IMG/VR virus record: IMGVR_UViG_3300042868_004298
Coordinates: 1-48,851 of that record
Direction: 5' to 3' (one strand)
Source: a virus
Length of the DNA: 48,851 bases
Positions 7,877 to 14,924 of the stretch are shown here, piece by piece. Every line of letters begins with the position of its first letter. Position 1 is the first letter of the stretch. The notes beneath the pieces were generated by a model. It saw only the letters and a program-made list of their open reading frames with translations, made no database searches and had not been told where the DNA came from. A program made the translations under genes and the position numbers.

Positions 7877-8116
7877 TTATGCTTCCGGCTCTGCTGGAAT
7901 AGCATACATAATTCTAACTAGTTCTAAATCTTCTCTAGTTTCAACTTCTCGAGCGTCTCCTGCTTTTCTTAAGTTGTTTAGCATCTTAAGAGTCAGTCTA
8001 CTTTTTCTATTGTCTTTATCGGTTATTACACTAGTATCGTGCTCGGGATCATAGCGGTCATTATTCTTCATGTCCGATTGATCTTTTTCAAAATATATAA
8101 ACTCTTGTAATAACAT
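7877..8116 (-). CDS. Small charged protein, gp68-like prohead core candidate (79 aa)
   Basis: Reading from the ATG at 8116, the protein starts MLLQEFIYFEKDQSDMKNND and contains RYDPEHDTSVI, RKSRLTLKMLNNLRKAGDAR and LELVRIMYAIPAEPEA. It is charged, helical and has no membrane segment. It follows gp20 by 16 nt and precedes the acidic core protein, the position of T4 gp68. The frame extends upstream of 8116 into gp20, but the 8116 start avoids that overlap. A GGTAAATA box lies exactly 5 nt before this ATG and there is no good Shine-Dalgarno sequence. The gp68 name is by position only. Confidence 0.65.
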   Translation of the reverse strand: MLLQEFIYFEKDQSDMKNNDRYDPEHDTSVITDKDNRKSRLTLKMLNNLRKAGDAREVETREDLELVRIMYAIPAEPEA

Positions 8117-8121
8117 GTTTA

Positions 8122-8129
8122 TATTTACC
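8122..8129 (-). promoter_or_regulatory. Late-promoter-like box (GGTAAATA) 5 nt before the ATG
   Basis: GGTAAATA on the minus strand is followed by TAAAC and the ATG at 8116. This is the same box-N5-ATG layout as upstream of 2796, 24503 and 45826. The gene otherwise lacks a recognisable ribosome binding site. Confidence 0.4.
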
Positions 8130-8132
8130 AAA

Positions 8133-9866
8133 TTATAAAGGTGCGGCTCCGCCTGGACTTCCGCCACCACCTACGGGACTCATCCCAGAAGGCATTTCTC
8201 CGTCCGGATTCATCCCGTCTTCACCTTCCATATCTTCGGGTGGTGTAGTTGCTCCGGACATACCGTCAATATCGCCAGCTATTCCGCTTGCAGTAATACC
8301 TGCAGAACGCAATTCTGCACTCGCATTCAAGTTTGTGCCTTGATCTAAGTTTTCATCACGCCACATTTTTTCGTTTTCTGCAATTTCTTCTGTAGTTAAT
8401 CCTAAGAAACGCTTCATTGCAAAACGTTTTGACATGAATGGAACTTCTACCATACTGGCAAATGTGCCAACACGGGCAGTATCCATTTCTGCTTGACGGT
8501 ATGCAGCAAAGTTCTGTGGTGGATTAAACTTAATATCAAATAGATTGTTATCAACATTGATACCTTTAGTGTGCAAATACAGTTTGAATTCGGTATCAAA
8601 CTGTTCATGCATTAAACTTTGGAGACGCTCACAGTACTTGTTGAATCGCAATTCTTGAATGTATGCTGTTCCAACTCGACCATCATTAAACGAAGATCCT
8701 CCGTCGTCGGCACCAGTAGGTAGATAACTGCTAGGTATGCGTAAAGCCCTAAACAGCTTATTAGTAAAATATCTAAGATCATCAATTTCTCCTAGGTTTG
8801 TGCCGCCAGGTAAAATTTCAACTTTAGATCCACGACCTTCAGCTGTTTGAGGGAAGAAATAATCTTCATTAATGCTTAACGGGTTGTATGCAGCATCGAT
8901 AACGTTTTGTCCGCCACCTACACTGCTAGGAATTCGACGTTGGTTAATTTCATTTTTAACACGCTCAACAAATCCCATGGCCAAGTGGCTCGGCATGTTG
9001 CCCACGTCAATGTAAAATACTCTACGCTCAGGAGCTCGTTGTACACGATAGATAATGATAGCATCTTCAAGCAGTTCTTTTTGCTTGTATACTTTGAAAA
9101 TAGTTTCCATTAAACTATTGCCAAATGGGAAGTTATTATCAATACCTTCGCTCATGCTGATGTGAATCACATGTCTAGCGTCAATTGTAAATTGGTTTGC
9201 GTTCTGTTGAAATCTACTGGTATTTGCATTGTTGGCCATACCGCCAACCATGCCTTTTTGTTGTGCGCCACCGCCGGTGTATGCAGTTCCGCCTGGAGTA
9301 ATATTAGTATTAGTGGGGTTTATCTGAGTTACAGTTAGATTTTGAAAGTTAACATTGAGATCACGGATAACATATTGTTCGGGCTTCTTGCCTTCACTTT
9401 CATTGACAATGACTTTATCTACTTTGCTAGGATCAATGTACATCCATTTTTGTGTTTCTGGATCACGAATAAAAAATACATCGCCGTACTTAAATGCGTT
9501 TCTAACAATCTTAAAAATTCTAATTTGAAATTTATTTGCTTTAGTCCACTGTTGTAGATATTTTTTAATGATCTTAACTTCAGTAGATGTAGATTGATCT
9601 TTGAAGAACACTTGAAACGGTGTTCCATTTTCATCATTCATCTGTGTACAGAATTCTGCCAAGATATCAAAGGCAGCATTAACTTCACTGTCAGTATCCA
9701 TAGAATCGTACTGGCCGTAACGTTCTAATCTGTTTGGGTGACCTGAATAAACATCTGGAAGATAACTGCTGTAGTTTGTCCTAGACATGTTAGGTCTATT
9801 GCCGCTAGACAGCGGGCTCATTTGGCCTGTTGTATTAACGGGATTAAAATATCTTTTCCAACTCAC
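8133..9866 (-). CDS. 20: Portal vertex protein gp20
   Basis: The 577-residue protein starts MSWKRYFNPVNTTGQMSPLS and contains SMDTDSEVNAAFDILAEFCT, VQRAPERRVFYIDVGNMP, GRGSKVEILPGGTNLGEI and SSYLPTGADDGGSSFNDGRV, all conserved gp20 blocks. It forms the dodecameric portal through which DNA is packaged and to which the neck attaches. T4 gp20 has 524 residues; the extra length is a Gly/Asn/Gln-rich insertion around residues 185-225 and a Gly/Pro/Met-rich C-terminal tail. The start codon is GTG at 9866, with GGAG 9 nt upstream. It is 15 nt downstream of the putative tape-measure gene. Confidence 0.96.
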   Translation of the reverse strand: MSWKRYFNPVNTTGQMSPLSSGNRPNMSRTNYSSYLPDVYSGHPNRLERYGQYDSMDTDSEVNAAFDILAEFCTQMNDENGTPFQVFFKDQSTSTEVKIIKKYLQQWTKANKFQIRIFKIVRNAFKYGDVFFIRDPETQKWMYIDPSKVDKVIVNESEGKKPEQYVIRDLNVNFQNLTVTQINPTNTNITPGGTAYTGGGAQQKGMVGGMANNANTSRFQQNANQFTIDARHVIHISMSEGIDNNFPFGNSLMETIFKVYKQKELLEDAIIIYRVQRAPERRVFYIDVGNMPSHLAMGFVERVKNEINQRRIPSSVGGGQNVIDAAYNPLSINEDYFFPQTAEGRGSKVEILPGGTNLGEIDDLRYFTNKLFRALRIPSSYLPTGADDGGSSFNDGRVGTAYIQELRFNKYCERLQSLMHEQFDTEFKLYLHTKGINVDNNLFDIKFNPPQNFAAYRQAEMDTARVGTFASMVEVPFMSKRFAMKRFLGLTTEEIAENEKMWRDENLDQGTNLNASAELRSAGITASGIAGDIDGMSGATTPPEDMEGEDGMNPDGEMPSGMSPVGGGGSPGGAAPL

Positions 9867-9881
9867 TTGGTTACTCCGGAA

Positions 9882-11948
9882 TTATGCAAAAGCATTTCCA
9901 CTTAGGTTTTCAGTTGCTTGAACATTCCTTCTGGAATTTTCTGCAACTTGCCTCATCTGGTATACTAACTCTGCTTGTGTGTTATTTAACTGAGTTACGA
10001 GGCCTTCTAACGCATTTGAAACACTTGCTTGCATCAAGTGTGTGATTTGTTCAGGCTTAAACATACCTTCTATACCGTGTCCAATAATTGGAGTTCCGTT
10101 ACCAAAATTCTCAAATGCTGTTCCTACTGTACCGTAACTACCTGCAGATCGACCTGGTTTATTTTCAGTAAACATACTCCATAAAGCGGTGGCTAATCCT
10201 GTAACAGCTCCTGCTATTGCACCTACGGCTGCGCCGCCTGGACCTCCCATCATCCCTATGCCTGCACCAGTAACTGCTCCTGCTCCTGCTCCTGCTAGTG
10301 TATAGCCGGCTGCTGTTGCTACCTTGCCGGCGGTATCTGCCCAACTAGGTTTAACTAATTCCCATATTTTACCAAACAGTTCTTTAAGAAAAGCTTCAAT
10401 TTTTTTCATTATTTCGTCACGTCCTTCAGGGGAAAATAACTTTTTAATGAACCATTCTATTTGGCGGCCGGCCTCAGGTATCTTTTCAGCGGCCAATCGT
10501 ATAATGTCAAATACTAATGGCATTAACGGTTTCATTGCCCGCCACAATTCAAGACCTAATTCTTTCATAGCTAGTTGCATTGCTGTTAATTCATCAGCTT
10601 CACTTTTCTTAGTGGCAGCAGTTATTTCTGCTGCTTTTCGTTCTTCTTCTAATCGTATTATATTTTCTTCAACACTTAAATTAAGTGTCCCTTGACTGTT
10701 TGTTAAAGTTTGAAGCTGTTTAGCGTGTACTCCCATTGAAGCTGCCATTGGGTCATTAGCTAGCTGCATTGCTTGAATTGTGCCAGCAAGTCTCTGATAT
10801 CCTTTAGCAGATTGTATTTGAGCTATTGCTAGTGTTTTTGTAGAAGATGCAGAATATTCTTCAGCCGAAACTCTTGTATCGTTTGCACGCATTGCTTCTT
10901 TAGTAATTGTATCAGCTAAATCGCCCATTAGTGAAGCAGTTGTTTGACCTTCATCTCCTAGTATTGCCACACCCTGAGCGCCTGCTTTGAAAATTTGAGC
11001 TCCTGCTTTTCCAAATTGAACTGTATAGCGTTGTAAACCGGCAGTTAGTTTATCTCTTTCTGCTTGACTTTTAGACGCCATAAATGCTTGCCAGTTTGCT
11101 TCGCCCGCTTCCTCTTCTAATTTTTTCTGTATGCTTTCTCTAGATTCGCCAGTTAGCCGTGCTAAGAAATCTAATTCTTTTCCATATCTAGCAGCAGATA
11201 CTGCAAGGCCTGCTTGATCAGCTAGTGCTTGTTTAGATATTCCACCAGTTGTTTTAGCATACTGTATAATAGTGTTGTTTGCTTCTTGAACAGTAAATCC
11301 AAGACTTAATAATTCTCGAGTTAGGCCGCCGTCTTTCATAGCCTTAGCAATTCCGTCAAAATTCTTTTTACCTAAACTAGCAGACCCGCCCATTTGTACT
11401 AATGATTCAGAATTATCTTTTAATATTTGAGTATATTCTTGTGTCGTTAAACCTAAAGAAAATGCATCGTCTCTTAGTTGACTTAGATTACCACCTAGAT
11501 TAATACCATTTTGTGATAACGATCGAAACATCTCAAGATTTTCTTCTTGTAGTTTAACTAGTGAAGCAAATAAACCTGCAACAGTTCCTACAATAGGCAA
11601 ATCTTTGAATGCTGTAAAAAAATCACTAACCTTTGCAGTCCCTGCCATAGCGGCTGCACCAAAATTTACTAAATTTCCAGCAGTACCCATGACTCCTGTT
11701 GTTAAATCAGCAAGAGCAGATCCTACAATAGACCCAGCTTTACTCATTTTAGATGTTGACTTTGCAGTGTCTTCTGCTGCATCCCCTAATGCTTTTAACT
11801 TTAACTCGGCGTTGGCAATCATTTTAGGGTCAAGACCAGCCGCCTTCGCTAGTTTAGCAAAGGCAACAGATTGTTCTTTACCTTGTTGTTGATGTAACTT
11901 CAACAAATTCTGGAGCAGTTGCTCCATTACAGCAGTGTCAATGGCCAT
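9882..11948 (-). CDS. Probable tail tape-measure protein (688 aa)
   Basis: A long helical protein: an amphipathic N-terminus (MAIDTAVMEQLLQNLLKLHQ), Ala/Lys-rich coiled-coil-like stretches, a hydrophobic segment near residues 85-115 (LPIVGTVAGLFASLVKL), and a Gly/Ala-rich hydrophobic stretch near 550-592 with GAGAGAVTGAGIGMMGGPGG. Helices combined with membrane-inserting hydrophobic patches are typical of tape-measure proteins, which set tail length and help DNA entry. T4 gp29 has 590 residues. The neighbour across the divergent promoter is the gp26/51 pair, matching the usual link between tail-assembly chaperones and the tape measure. I see no direct gp29 signature, so the call rests on composition and context. 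Confidence 0.6.
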   Translation of the reverse strand: MAIDTAVMEQLLQNLLKLHQQQGKEQSVAFAKLAKAAGLDPKMIANAELKLKALGDAAEDTAKSTSKMSKAGSIVGSALADLTTGVMGTAGNLVNFGAAAMAGTAKVSDFFTAFKDLPIVGTVAGLFASLVKLQEENLEMFRSLSQNGINLGGNLSQLRDDAFSLGLTTQEYTQILKDNSESLVQMGGSASLGKKNFDGIAKAMKDGGLTRELLSLGFTVQEANNTIIQYAKTTGGISKQALADQAGLAVSAARYGKELDFLARLTGESRESIQKKLEEEAGEANWQAFMASKSQAERDKLTAGLQRYTVQFGKAGAQIFKAGAQGVAILGDEGQTTASLMGDLADTITKEAMRANDTRVSAEEYSASSTKTLAIAQIQSAKGYQRLAGTIQAMQLANDPMAASMGVHAKQLQTLTNSQGTLNLSVEENIIRLEEERKAAEITAATKKSEADELTAMQLAMKELGLELWRAMKPLMPLVFDIIRLAAEKIPEAGRQIEWFIKKLFSPEGRDEIMKKIEAFLKELFGKIWELVKPSWADTAGKVATAAGYTLAGAGAGAVTGAGIGMMGGPGGAAVGAIAGAVTGLATALWSMFTENKPGRSAGSYGTVGTAFENFGNGTPIIGHGIEGMFKPEQITHLMQASVSNALEGLVTQLNNTQAELVYQMRQVAENSRRNVQATENLSGNAFA

Positions 11949-11974
11949 CGTTATTTTCCCTAGTTAAATGCATA

Positions 11975-11982
11975 TATAAATA
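11975..11982 (+). promoter_or_regulatory. Perfect late promoter box TATAAATA for gp26/gp51
   Basis: An exact match to the T4 late -10 element. The expected start is near 11988, giving a 37-nt leader with CGGAG before the gp26 ATG at 12025. It overlaps the transcript of the opposing promoter. Confidence 0.65.
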
Positions 11983-12004
11983 ATTCACCAGTCTTATAGA
12001 AACT

Positions 12005-12012
12005 TATTTATC
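12005..12012 (-). promoter_or_regulatory. Late-promoter-like box (GATAAATA) for the tape-measure/gp20 operon
   Basis: On the minus strand CGATAAATAAG would start RNA near 11999, 51 nt before the ATG at 11948. It is the likely late promoter for the leftward head operon. The site also lies within the gp26 leader. Confidence 0.55.
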
Positions 12013-12024
12013 GGAGTTAAAACC

Positions 12025-12891
12025 ATGGAATCTACACAACCTAAACAACGGGTAAACCCACTTACTAGCCTTATGAGGCAACCCAAAATATATATTAAAT
12101 TACCCAGCAATGGGAGATTTTGGTCTCCTAATAGCTTAGATATGTCTCCTAGCAGTGAGTATGCTGTTTATTCAATGACAGCAAGAGATGAGTTATTATT
12201 AAAAACTCCAGATGCTTTAATGAATGGTCAAGCAGTAGTTGATGTTATCCAAAATTGTGTTCCTGCTATTAAAAATGCATGGGAAGTGCCTAGTATCGAT
12301 CTTGATGTTATTTTAATAGCCATAAGATTGGCCACCTACGGAGAAATGATGGAAACTTCTCTTAAGATTGGTGAAGAAGAAATGCACTACAATGTTGACT
12401 TAAGAAAATTATTAGATTCGTTATACGAGACCATCACTTGGGACGAACGAATTAACATAGGAACAGATTTGGCATTGTACATTACACCGGTAAAATATAG
12501 CCTTATTAGTAAAACTAGTATTCAAAATTTTGAAACACAAAAACTAATGAGTCTTGTGAATAATTCAGAGTTGACCGAAGAACAAAAGATTGACACCTTT
12601 CGAGAAAGCTTCAAAAAATTAACAGATATTACTGTGGGTATTATTAACAATTCAGTATACAGGATCGAAAGTTCGGCAGGAACAACCGAAATTCTAGAAG
12701 ATATTACTGAATTCATGGAAAACTGCGATAAGAGTGTGTACGATGCAGTTAAAGATCGATTAGAAAAATTGAGATTGTCTAACACCCTAAAACCAATTAA
12801 AATTCGAGCAACACCCGAAATGATTGCCAACGGTTCTGAGGAAGAAGTTGAAATACCACTAACATTTGATCCTGCAAATTTTTTCGGATAA
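12025..12891 (+). CDS. 26: Baseplate hub protein gp26 (tail-assembly chaperone candidate)
   Basis: The 288-residue protein contains QPKIYIKLPSNGRFW, AVYSMTARDELLLKTPDALM, NGQAVVDVIQNCVPAIKNAW and DLDVILIAIRLATYGEMM, a T4-like gp26 pattern also seen in other phage tail-assembly proteins. In T4, gp26 acts in hub assembly. It ends DPANFFG-stop, and the last codons contain the slippery heptamer A AAT TTT followed by a hairpin covering the stop. A -1 shift would add the downstream 77 codons (see gp51). The start at 12025 has CGGAG 8 nt upstream. It is transcribed divergently from the tape-measure gene. Confidence 0.9.
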   Translation: MESTQPKQRVNPLTSLMRQPKIYIKLPSNGRFWSPNSLDMSPSSEYAVYSMTARDELLLKTPDALMNGQAVVDVIQNCVPAIKNAWEVPSIDLDVILIAIRLATYGEMMETSLKIGEEEMHYNVDLRKLLDSLYETITWDERINIGTDLALYITPVKYSLISKTSIQNFETQKLMSLVNNSELTEEQKIDTFRESFKKLTDITVGIINNSVYRIESSAGTTEILEDITEFMENCDKSVYDAVKDRLEKLRLSNTLKPIKIRATPEMIANGSEEEVEIPLTFDPANFFG

Positions 12892-12902
12892 GGCTCTTAT
12901 CC
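12876..12902 (+). promoter_or_regulatory. -1 ribosomal frameshift signal (slippery heptamer plus hairpin)
   Basis: In the gp26 frame the codons GCA AAT TTT TTC GGA TAA contain A AAT TTT (12876-12882), a canonical X XXY YYZ heptamer. Three bases later GGATAAG (12886-12892) pairs perfectly with CTTATCC (12896-12902) around a GCT loop, and this stem contains the gp26 stop. After slippage the frame stays open for 77 codons to 13113-13115. Confidence 0.75.
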
Positions 12903-13115
12903 CTGTCGCTAGATGAAATAACTCAATTAGCAACTACAATGGAAAAAGAGATAAGGGCCATAAAAGATGAAATTTTTAAGATGTGTTGGTTCATGCGTGG
13001 TGGCATAACCTTAATCGAAATGTATAATACTGACTACAGTGATCGAGAAGTTATTGCCAAGTTAATTGAATCTAATTTAGAAACAACTAACAAAACTAAA
13101 ATGCCGTTCTTTTAA
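12882..13115 (+). CDS. 51: Baseplate hub assembly protein gp51, probably made as a gp26-gp51 frameshift fusion
   Basis: The -1 frame relative to gp26 reads FRIRLLSLSLDEITQLATTM, then EKEIRAIKDEIFKMCWFMRG, ITLIEMYN, and ends KTKMPFF. The 'K.CWFMRG...' core and the 'ETTxKTxxPFF' end are what I associate with the short gp51 proteins of cyanophage-type T4-like phages. The only ATG that would leave a substantial piece is at 12939. It has no Shine-Dalgarno sequence and would lose the first 19 well-formed residues, so independent initiation is unlikely. The fusion would be 363 residues (286 + 77). The stop is immediately followed by the convergent stop of the next gene. Confidence 0.75.
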   Translation, partial: FRIRLLSLSLDEITQLATTMEKEIRAIKDEIFKMCWFMRGGITLIEMYNTDYSDREVIAKLIESNLETTNKTKMPFF

Positions 13116-13823
13116 TTACAGTGTAATGCCTAGAAACTTGCTAACAAACGGCTGACTGATACTTTCGTTTGTTCCACTGGCCAATCTATCTTGATCGTCA
13201 ATTATATCCAACTGATCGCGTAGTGCTGCCCGTTCTTTTGGATCTAGAGTTGCGTACATTTTCTTAAAACCATCTAATGTTGTAGGAGCCGGTCCGGACA
13301 TTGTTGGCGCACTAGGCGGTTTAGTAGGCGCTGCGGGTTGCTCTGGCGCTGTTGGTTCAGGATCAGCAGCACCAGTAGGCTCAGTTTGCGGGCGGGCAGC
13401 TCTACCCTGTTGTGCAGCTACTATTTTAGAATAATTTTTTCTAACTGCATCTTTGATAATCTTATCAATTTGAATATTGTTCAGTCCGCCTGCAACTGCT
13501 TCCATAGTAGGATCAATTCGTTCAGGAGGAGTTGCTACATTAGGTGCACCACCTGCAGGATTTGGAATAGTATCCAAATCACTTAAACCTAAATCTTCTA
13601 GAAAATCAATTAAGTTTTGATATGTAGGTTCTGTGCCACCACCTACCATCTGCTGAAACTCGGCTCTAATATTATCAGCAATACGTCCTGCATGGGACGC
13701 ACCCGTTGATTGCAATTTGGATGCTTGTCTATTGGATCGCATTTTATTCAGAGCTCCGCCAATATTTTTAAGTATTCCTAACTCATTGACTTGAGTTTCA
13801 TTTAATAGATCATTGAATTTCAT
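13116..13823 (-). CDS. Pro/Ala-rich protein of unknown function (235 aa)
   Basis: Starts MKFNDLLNETQVNELGILKN. A helical N-terminal part (residues 1-75) is followed by a region with IDPTMEAVAGGLNNIQIDKI, then a long Pro/Ala/Thr-rich linker (about 145-190, such as EPTAPEQPAAPTKPPSAPTM), and a helical end with MYATLDPKERAALRDQLDII. The 'MKFxDLLNE' start recurs in small uncharacterised proteins of T4-like marine phages. The linker suggests a two-domain adaptor. It has a perfect TATAAATA promoter and AGGAAG ribosome site, so it is likely late. Its stop touches the gp51 stop on the other strand. Function unknown. Confidence 0.65.
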   Translation of the reverse strand: MKFNDLLNETQVNELGILKNIGGALNKMRSNRQASKLQSTGASHAGRIADNIRAEFQQMVGGGTEPTYQNLIDFLEDLGLSDLDTIPNPAGGAPNVATPPERIDPTMEAVAGGLNNIQIDKIIKDAVRKNYSKIVAAQQGRAARPQTEPTGAADPEPTAPEQPAAPTKPPSAPTMSGPAPTTLDGFKKMYATLDPKERAALRDQLDIIDDQDRLASGTNESISQPFVSKFLGITL

Positions 13824-13850
13824 TATATTACTTCCTGATAACAGTTTATA

Positions 13851-13858
13851 TATTTATA
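13851..13858 (-). promoter_or_regulatory. Perfect late promoter box TATAAATA
   Basis: An exact TATAAATA on the minus strand. The start is expected near 13845, leaving a 22-nt leader with AGGAAG before the ATG at 13823. It marks the 235-residue gene as a late gene. Confidence 0.65.
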
Positions 13859-13874
13859 GTGAGCATACGCTCAC

Positions 13875-13906
13875 TTGCTTCTGCGCTATCGCTTGAAGCA
13901 ATTTTT
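13875..13906 (+). terminator. Possible plus-strand intrinsic terminator
   Basis: TTGCTTC and GAAGCAA form a 7-bp stem with a 13-nt loop followed by TTTTT. It could end the gp26/gp51 transcript after it has run antisense through the 13116-13823 gene, since there is no space for a terminator at the gp51 stop. Confidence 0.45.
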
Positions 13907-14170
13907 ACATCATAGGCGATTAAATATTATCTAGATCGTTCAGTCACACTTTGCCCAAGCCGGGCAAAGAAATGGAACATTATCTGAGTCGAACATGTAT
14001 CACTTAGTGTTAGAGCAGTTACAGTGGCGGTTGATCGGTACCACGAGCTCCGTCTTTATACAACGGCAGCATATGAATATACACTAACATATTCATATAC
14101 CCGGGGTTTTCTCCCCTCCTTTTGCCTTTTTTCTTACTTCAAACAACCATACCGCGGCGAATTTGCGATT

Positions 14171-14254
14171 TACGTCCTGTTAAGGATAGTGGTTGAGTAC
14201 TCTTAGCGGCAAGAGATTTCCATCCCTGTGATTCAAAATCCAGGTCCAGGACGT
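14171..14254 (+). ncRNA. tRNA-like cloverleaf element, possibly a decayed tRNA
   Basis: The 8-bp closing stem is ACGTCCTG (14172-14179) with CAGGACGT (14247-14254). Inside are: TTAA/TTGA with a 9-nt loop containing GTGG (14180-14196, D-arm-like); CTCTT/AAGAG with loop AGCGGC (14200-14215, anticodon-arm-like but 6 nt and lacking U33); and CCTG-T-GA/TC-CAGG with loop TTCAAAA (14225-14244, T-arm-like with a bulged T). It has extra bases between the T-arm and the closing stem and no CCA, so it is not a standard functional tRNA. Confidence 0.4.
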
Positions 14255-14296
14255 CCGATGTTAGCTGACGCTTGCTTGTGTACCGCTTAAGGTGCC

Positions 14297-14725
14297 TTAA
14301 ATTTTTGTTTTAATGTGTGAGCCATGTACACGGACAGATATCTGTCCGTTATAGTATTCGTCGGATTCTAATACTTTGCGGTCGAATTGTTCGCGGGCCT
14401 CAACGTAAGATGTTTCTGCTTTACTTTTACAATAATAGAGAATTTCTCGAGTGAATTTATCTTTGCCTAAAGTGTCTATGTCTTTAGATAGTTCAACGCT
14501 GGACCCGTAATATTCCTGCCAGTCGCTGTCAATTTTACTTCTAATTTTCTTTTTCTTCTTAGTGCCGTTCTTTAACTTTACAGTCTTGTAGGTCGTTTTA
14601 CTAAATTTTGCTAATTTTTTGCCAATGTATTGGCGCCCCGTGACTATATTGGTAATGCAATATACAAAACCAATGCAGTCATCGGGTAGTTCATTAACTA
14701 TAGAGTCTTTATAGACCCAAGTCAA
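14297..14725 (-). CDS. GIY-YIG family nuclease (142 aa)
   Basis: The N-terminus contains GFVYCITNIVTGRQYIGKK (residues 19-37), the two core motifs of the GIY-YIG nuclease fold. A Lys-rich insertion (residues 52-63) and helices follow; REQFDRKVLESDEYYNGQI may supply the distal Glu and Asn of the family. Free-standing enzymes of this type in T4-like phages are annotated as Seg-like or putative endonucleases. A separate DNA-binding module is not obvious, so it may not be a homing enzyme. The start appears to be TTG at 14725, directly abutting the stop of the upstream gene. No ATG is available upstream of the motif. Confidence 0.8.
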   Translation of the reverse strand: MTWVYKDSIVNELPDDCIGFVYCITNIVTGRQYIGKKLAKFSKTTYKTVKLKNGTKKKKKIRSKIDSDWQEYYGSSVELSKDIDTLGKDKFTREILYYCKSKAETSYVEAREQFDRKVLESDEYYNGQISVRVHGSHIKTKI

Positions 14726-14923
14726 TTACTTTGCAGCCTTAGCTTCTTTACGTGCGTTCTTTTCAGCAGTAATTTCGTTACGGCGAGCCTTGACTAGCTT
14801 AGAAACTTCTGCAAGAGCCTTGCGTGAACGGGTACCGGCAGCAGAATTGCCACCTGTAAATTTTGCGTCTTCTGCTAAGAATTCTGCAAATGTTGTTTGT
14901 AGTTGTGCGTTTGTTGTTGTCAT
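14726..14923 (-). CDS. Small basic protein of unknown function (65 aa)
   Basis: The ATG at 14923 has AGGAAAG 7 nt upstream and follows the previous stop by one base, so I prefer it to the longer frame to 14959. The product starts MTTTNAQLQTTFAEFLAEDA, contains GGNSAAGTRSRKALAEVSKL, and ends in a Lys/Ala/Arg tail (ARRNEITAEKNARKEAKAAK). It is helical with a basic, histone-tail-like end, which suggests nucleic-acid binding, but no family is certain. It lies in the operon with gp46, a 78-residue AT-hook-like protein and the GIY-YIG nuclease. Confidence 0.65.
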   Translation of the reverse strand: MTTTNAQLQTTFAEFLAEDAKFTGGNSAAGTRSRKALAEVSKLVKARRNEITAEKNARKEAKAAK

Positions 14924-14924
14924 T

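Larger units (their letters stand above)
13824..14296. other. Structured non-coding region with many hairpins
   Basis: No credible gene is present. Inverted repeats in order are: AGTGAGC/GCTCACT (13858-13875); TTGCTTC/GAAGCAA plus TTTTT (13875-13906); CTTTGCCC/GGGCAAAG (13949-13969); GCT-CCGT/ACGG-C-AGC (14047-14070); ATATGAATAT/ATATTCATAT (14071-14098); GGGG/CCCC with downstream T runs (14103-14116); and a cloverleaf-like element (14171-14254). Parts are more GC-rich than the flanks. A 60-codon plus-strand frame (14024-14206) looks non-coding. The region may hold structured RNA, a replication element or decayed tRNA genes. Confidence 0.6.

Noticed and set aside
12939-13115. Independent gp51 gene from the ATG at 12939
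   Set aside because: No Shine-Dalgarno sequence and it would drop 19 well-formed residues upstream in the same frame; frameshift expression explains the locus better.
13981-14070. tRNA on the minus strand (GTTCGACTC resembles a T-loop)
   Set aside because: The flanking bases do not form a 5-bp T-stem and no matching acceptor stem was found.
14024-14206. 60-codon plus-strand frame in the structured gap
   Set aside because: No ribosome site, odd aromatic-rich composition, and it overlaps several hairpins; non-coding is more likely.
14171-14254. Functional tRNA gene
   Set aside because: The anticodon-like loop has 6 nt without U33, the T-arm is bulged, spacing to the acceptor stem is wrong and CCA is missing.
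14281-14310. Terminator at TTAAGG-TG-CCTTAA after the GIY-YIG gene
   Set aside because: The 2-nt loop is too tight and there is no T run in the direction of that gene.
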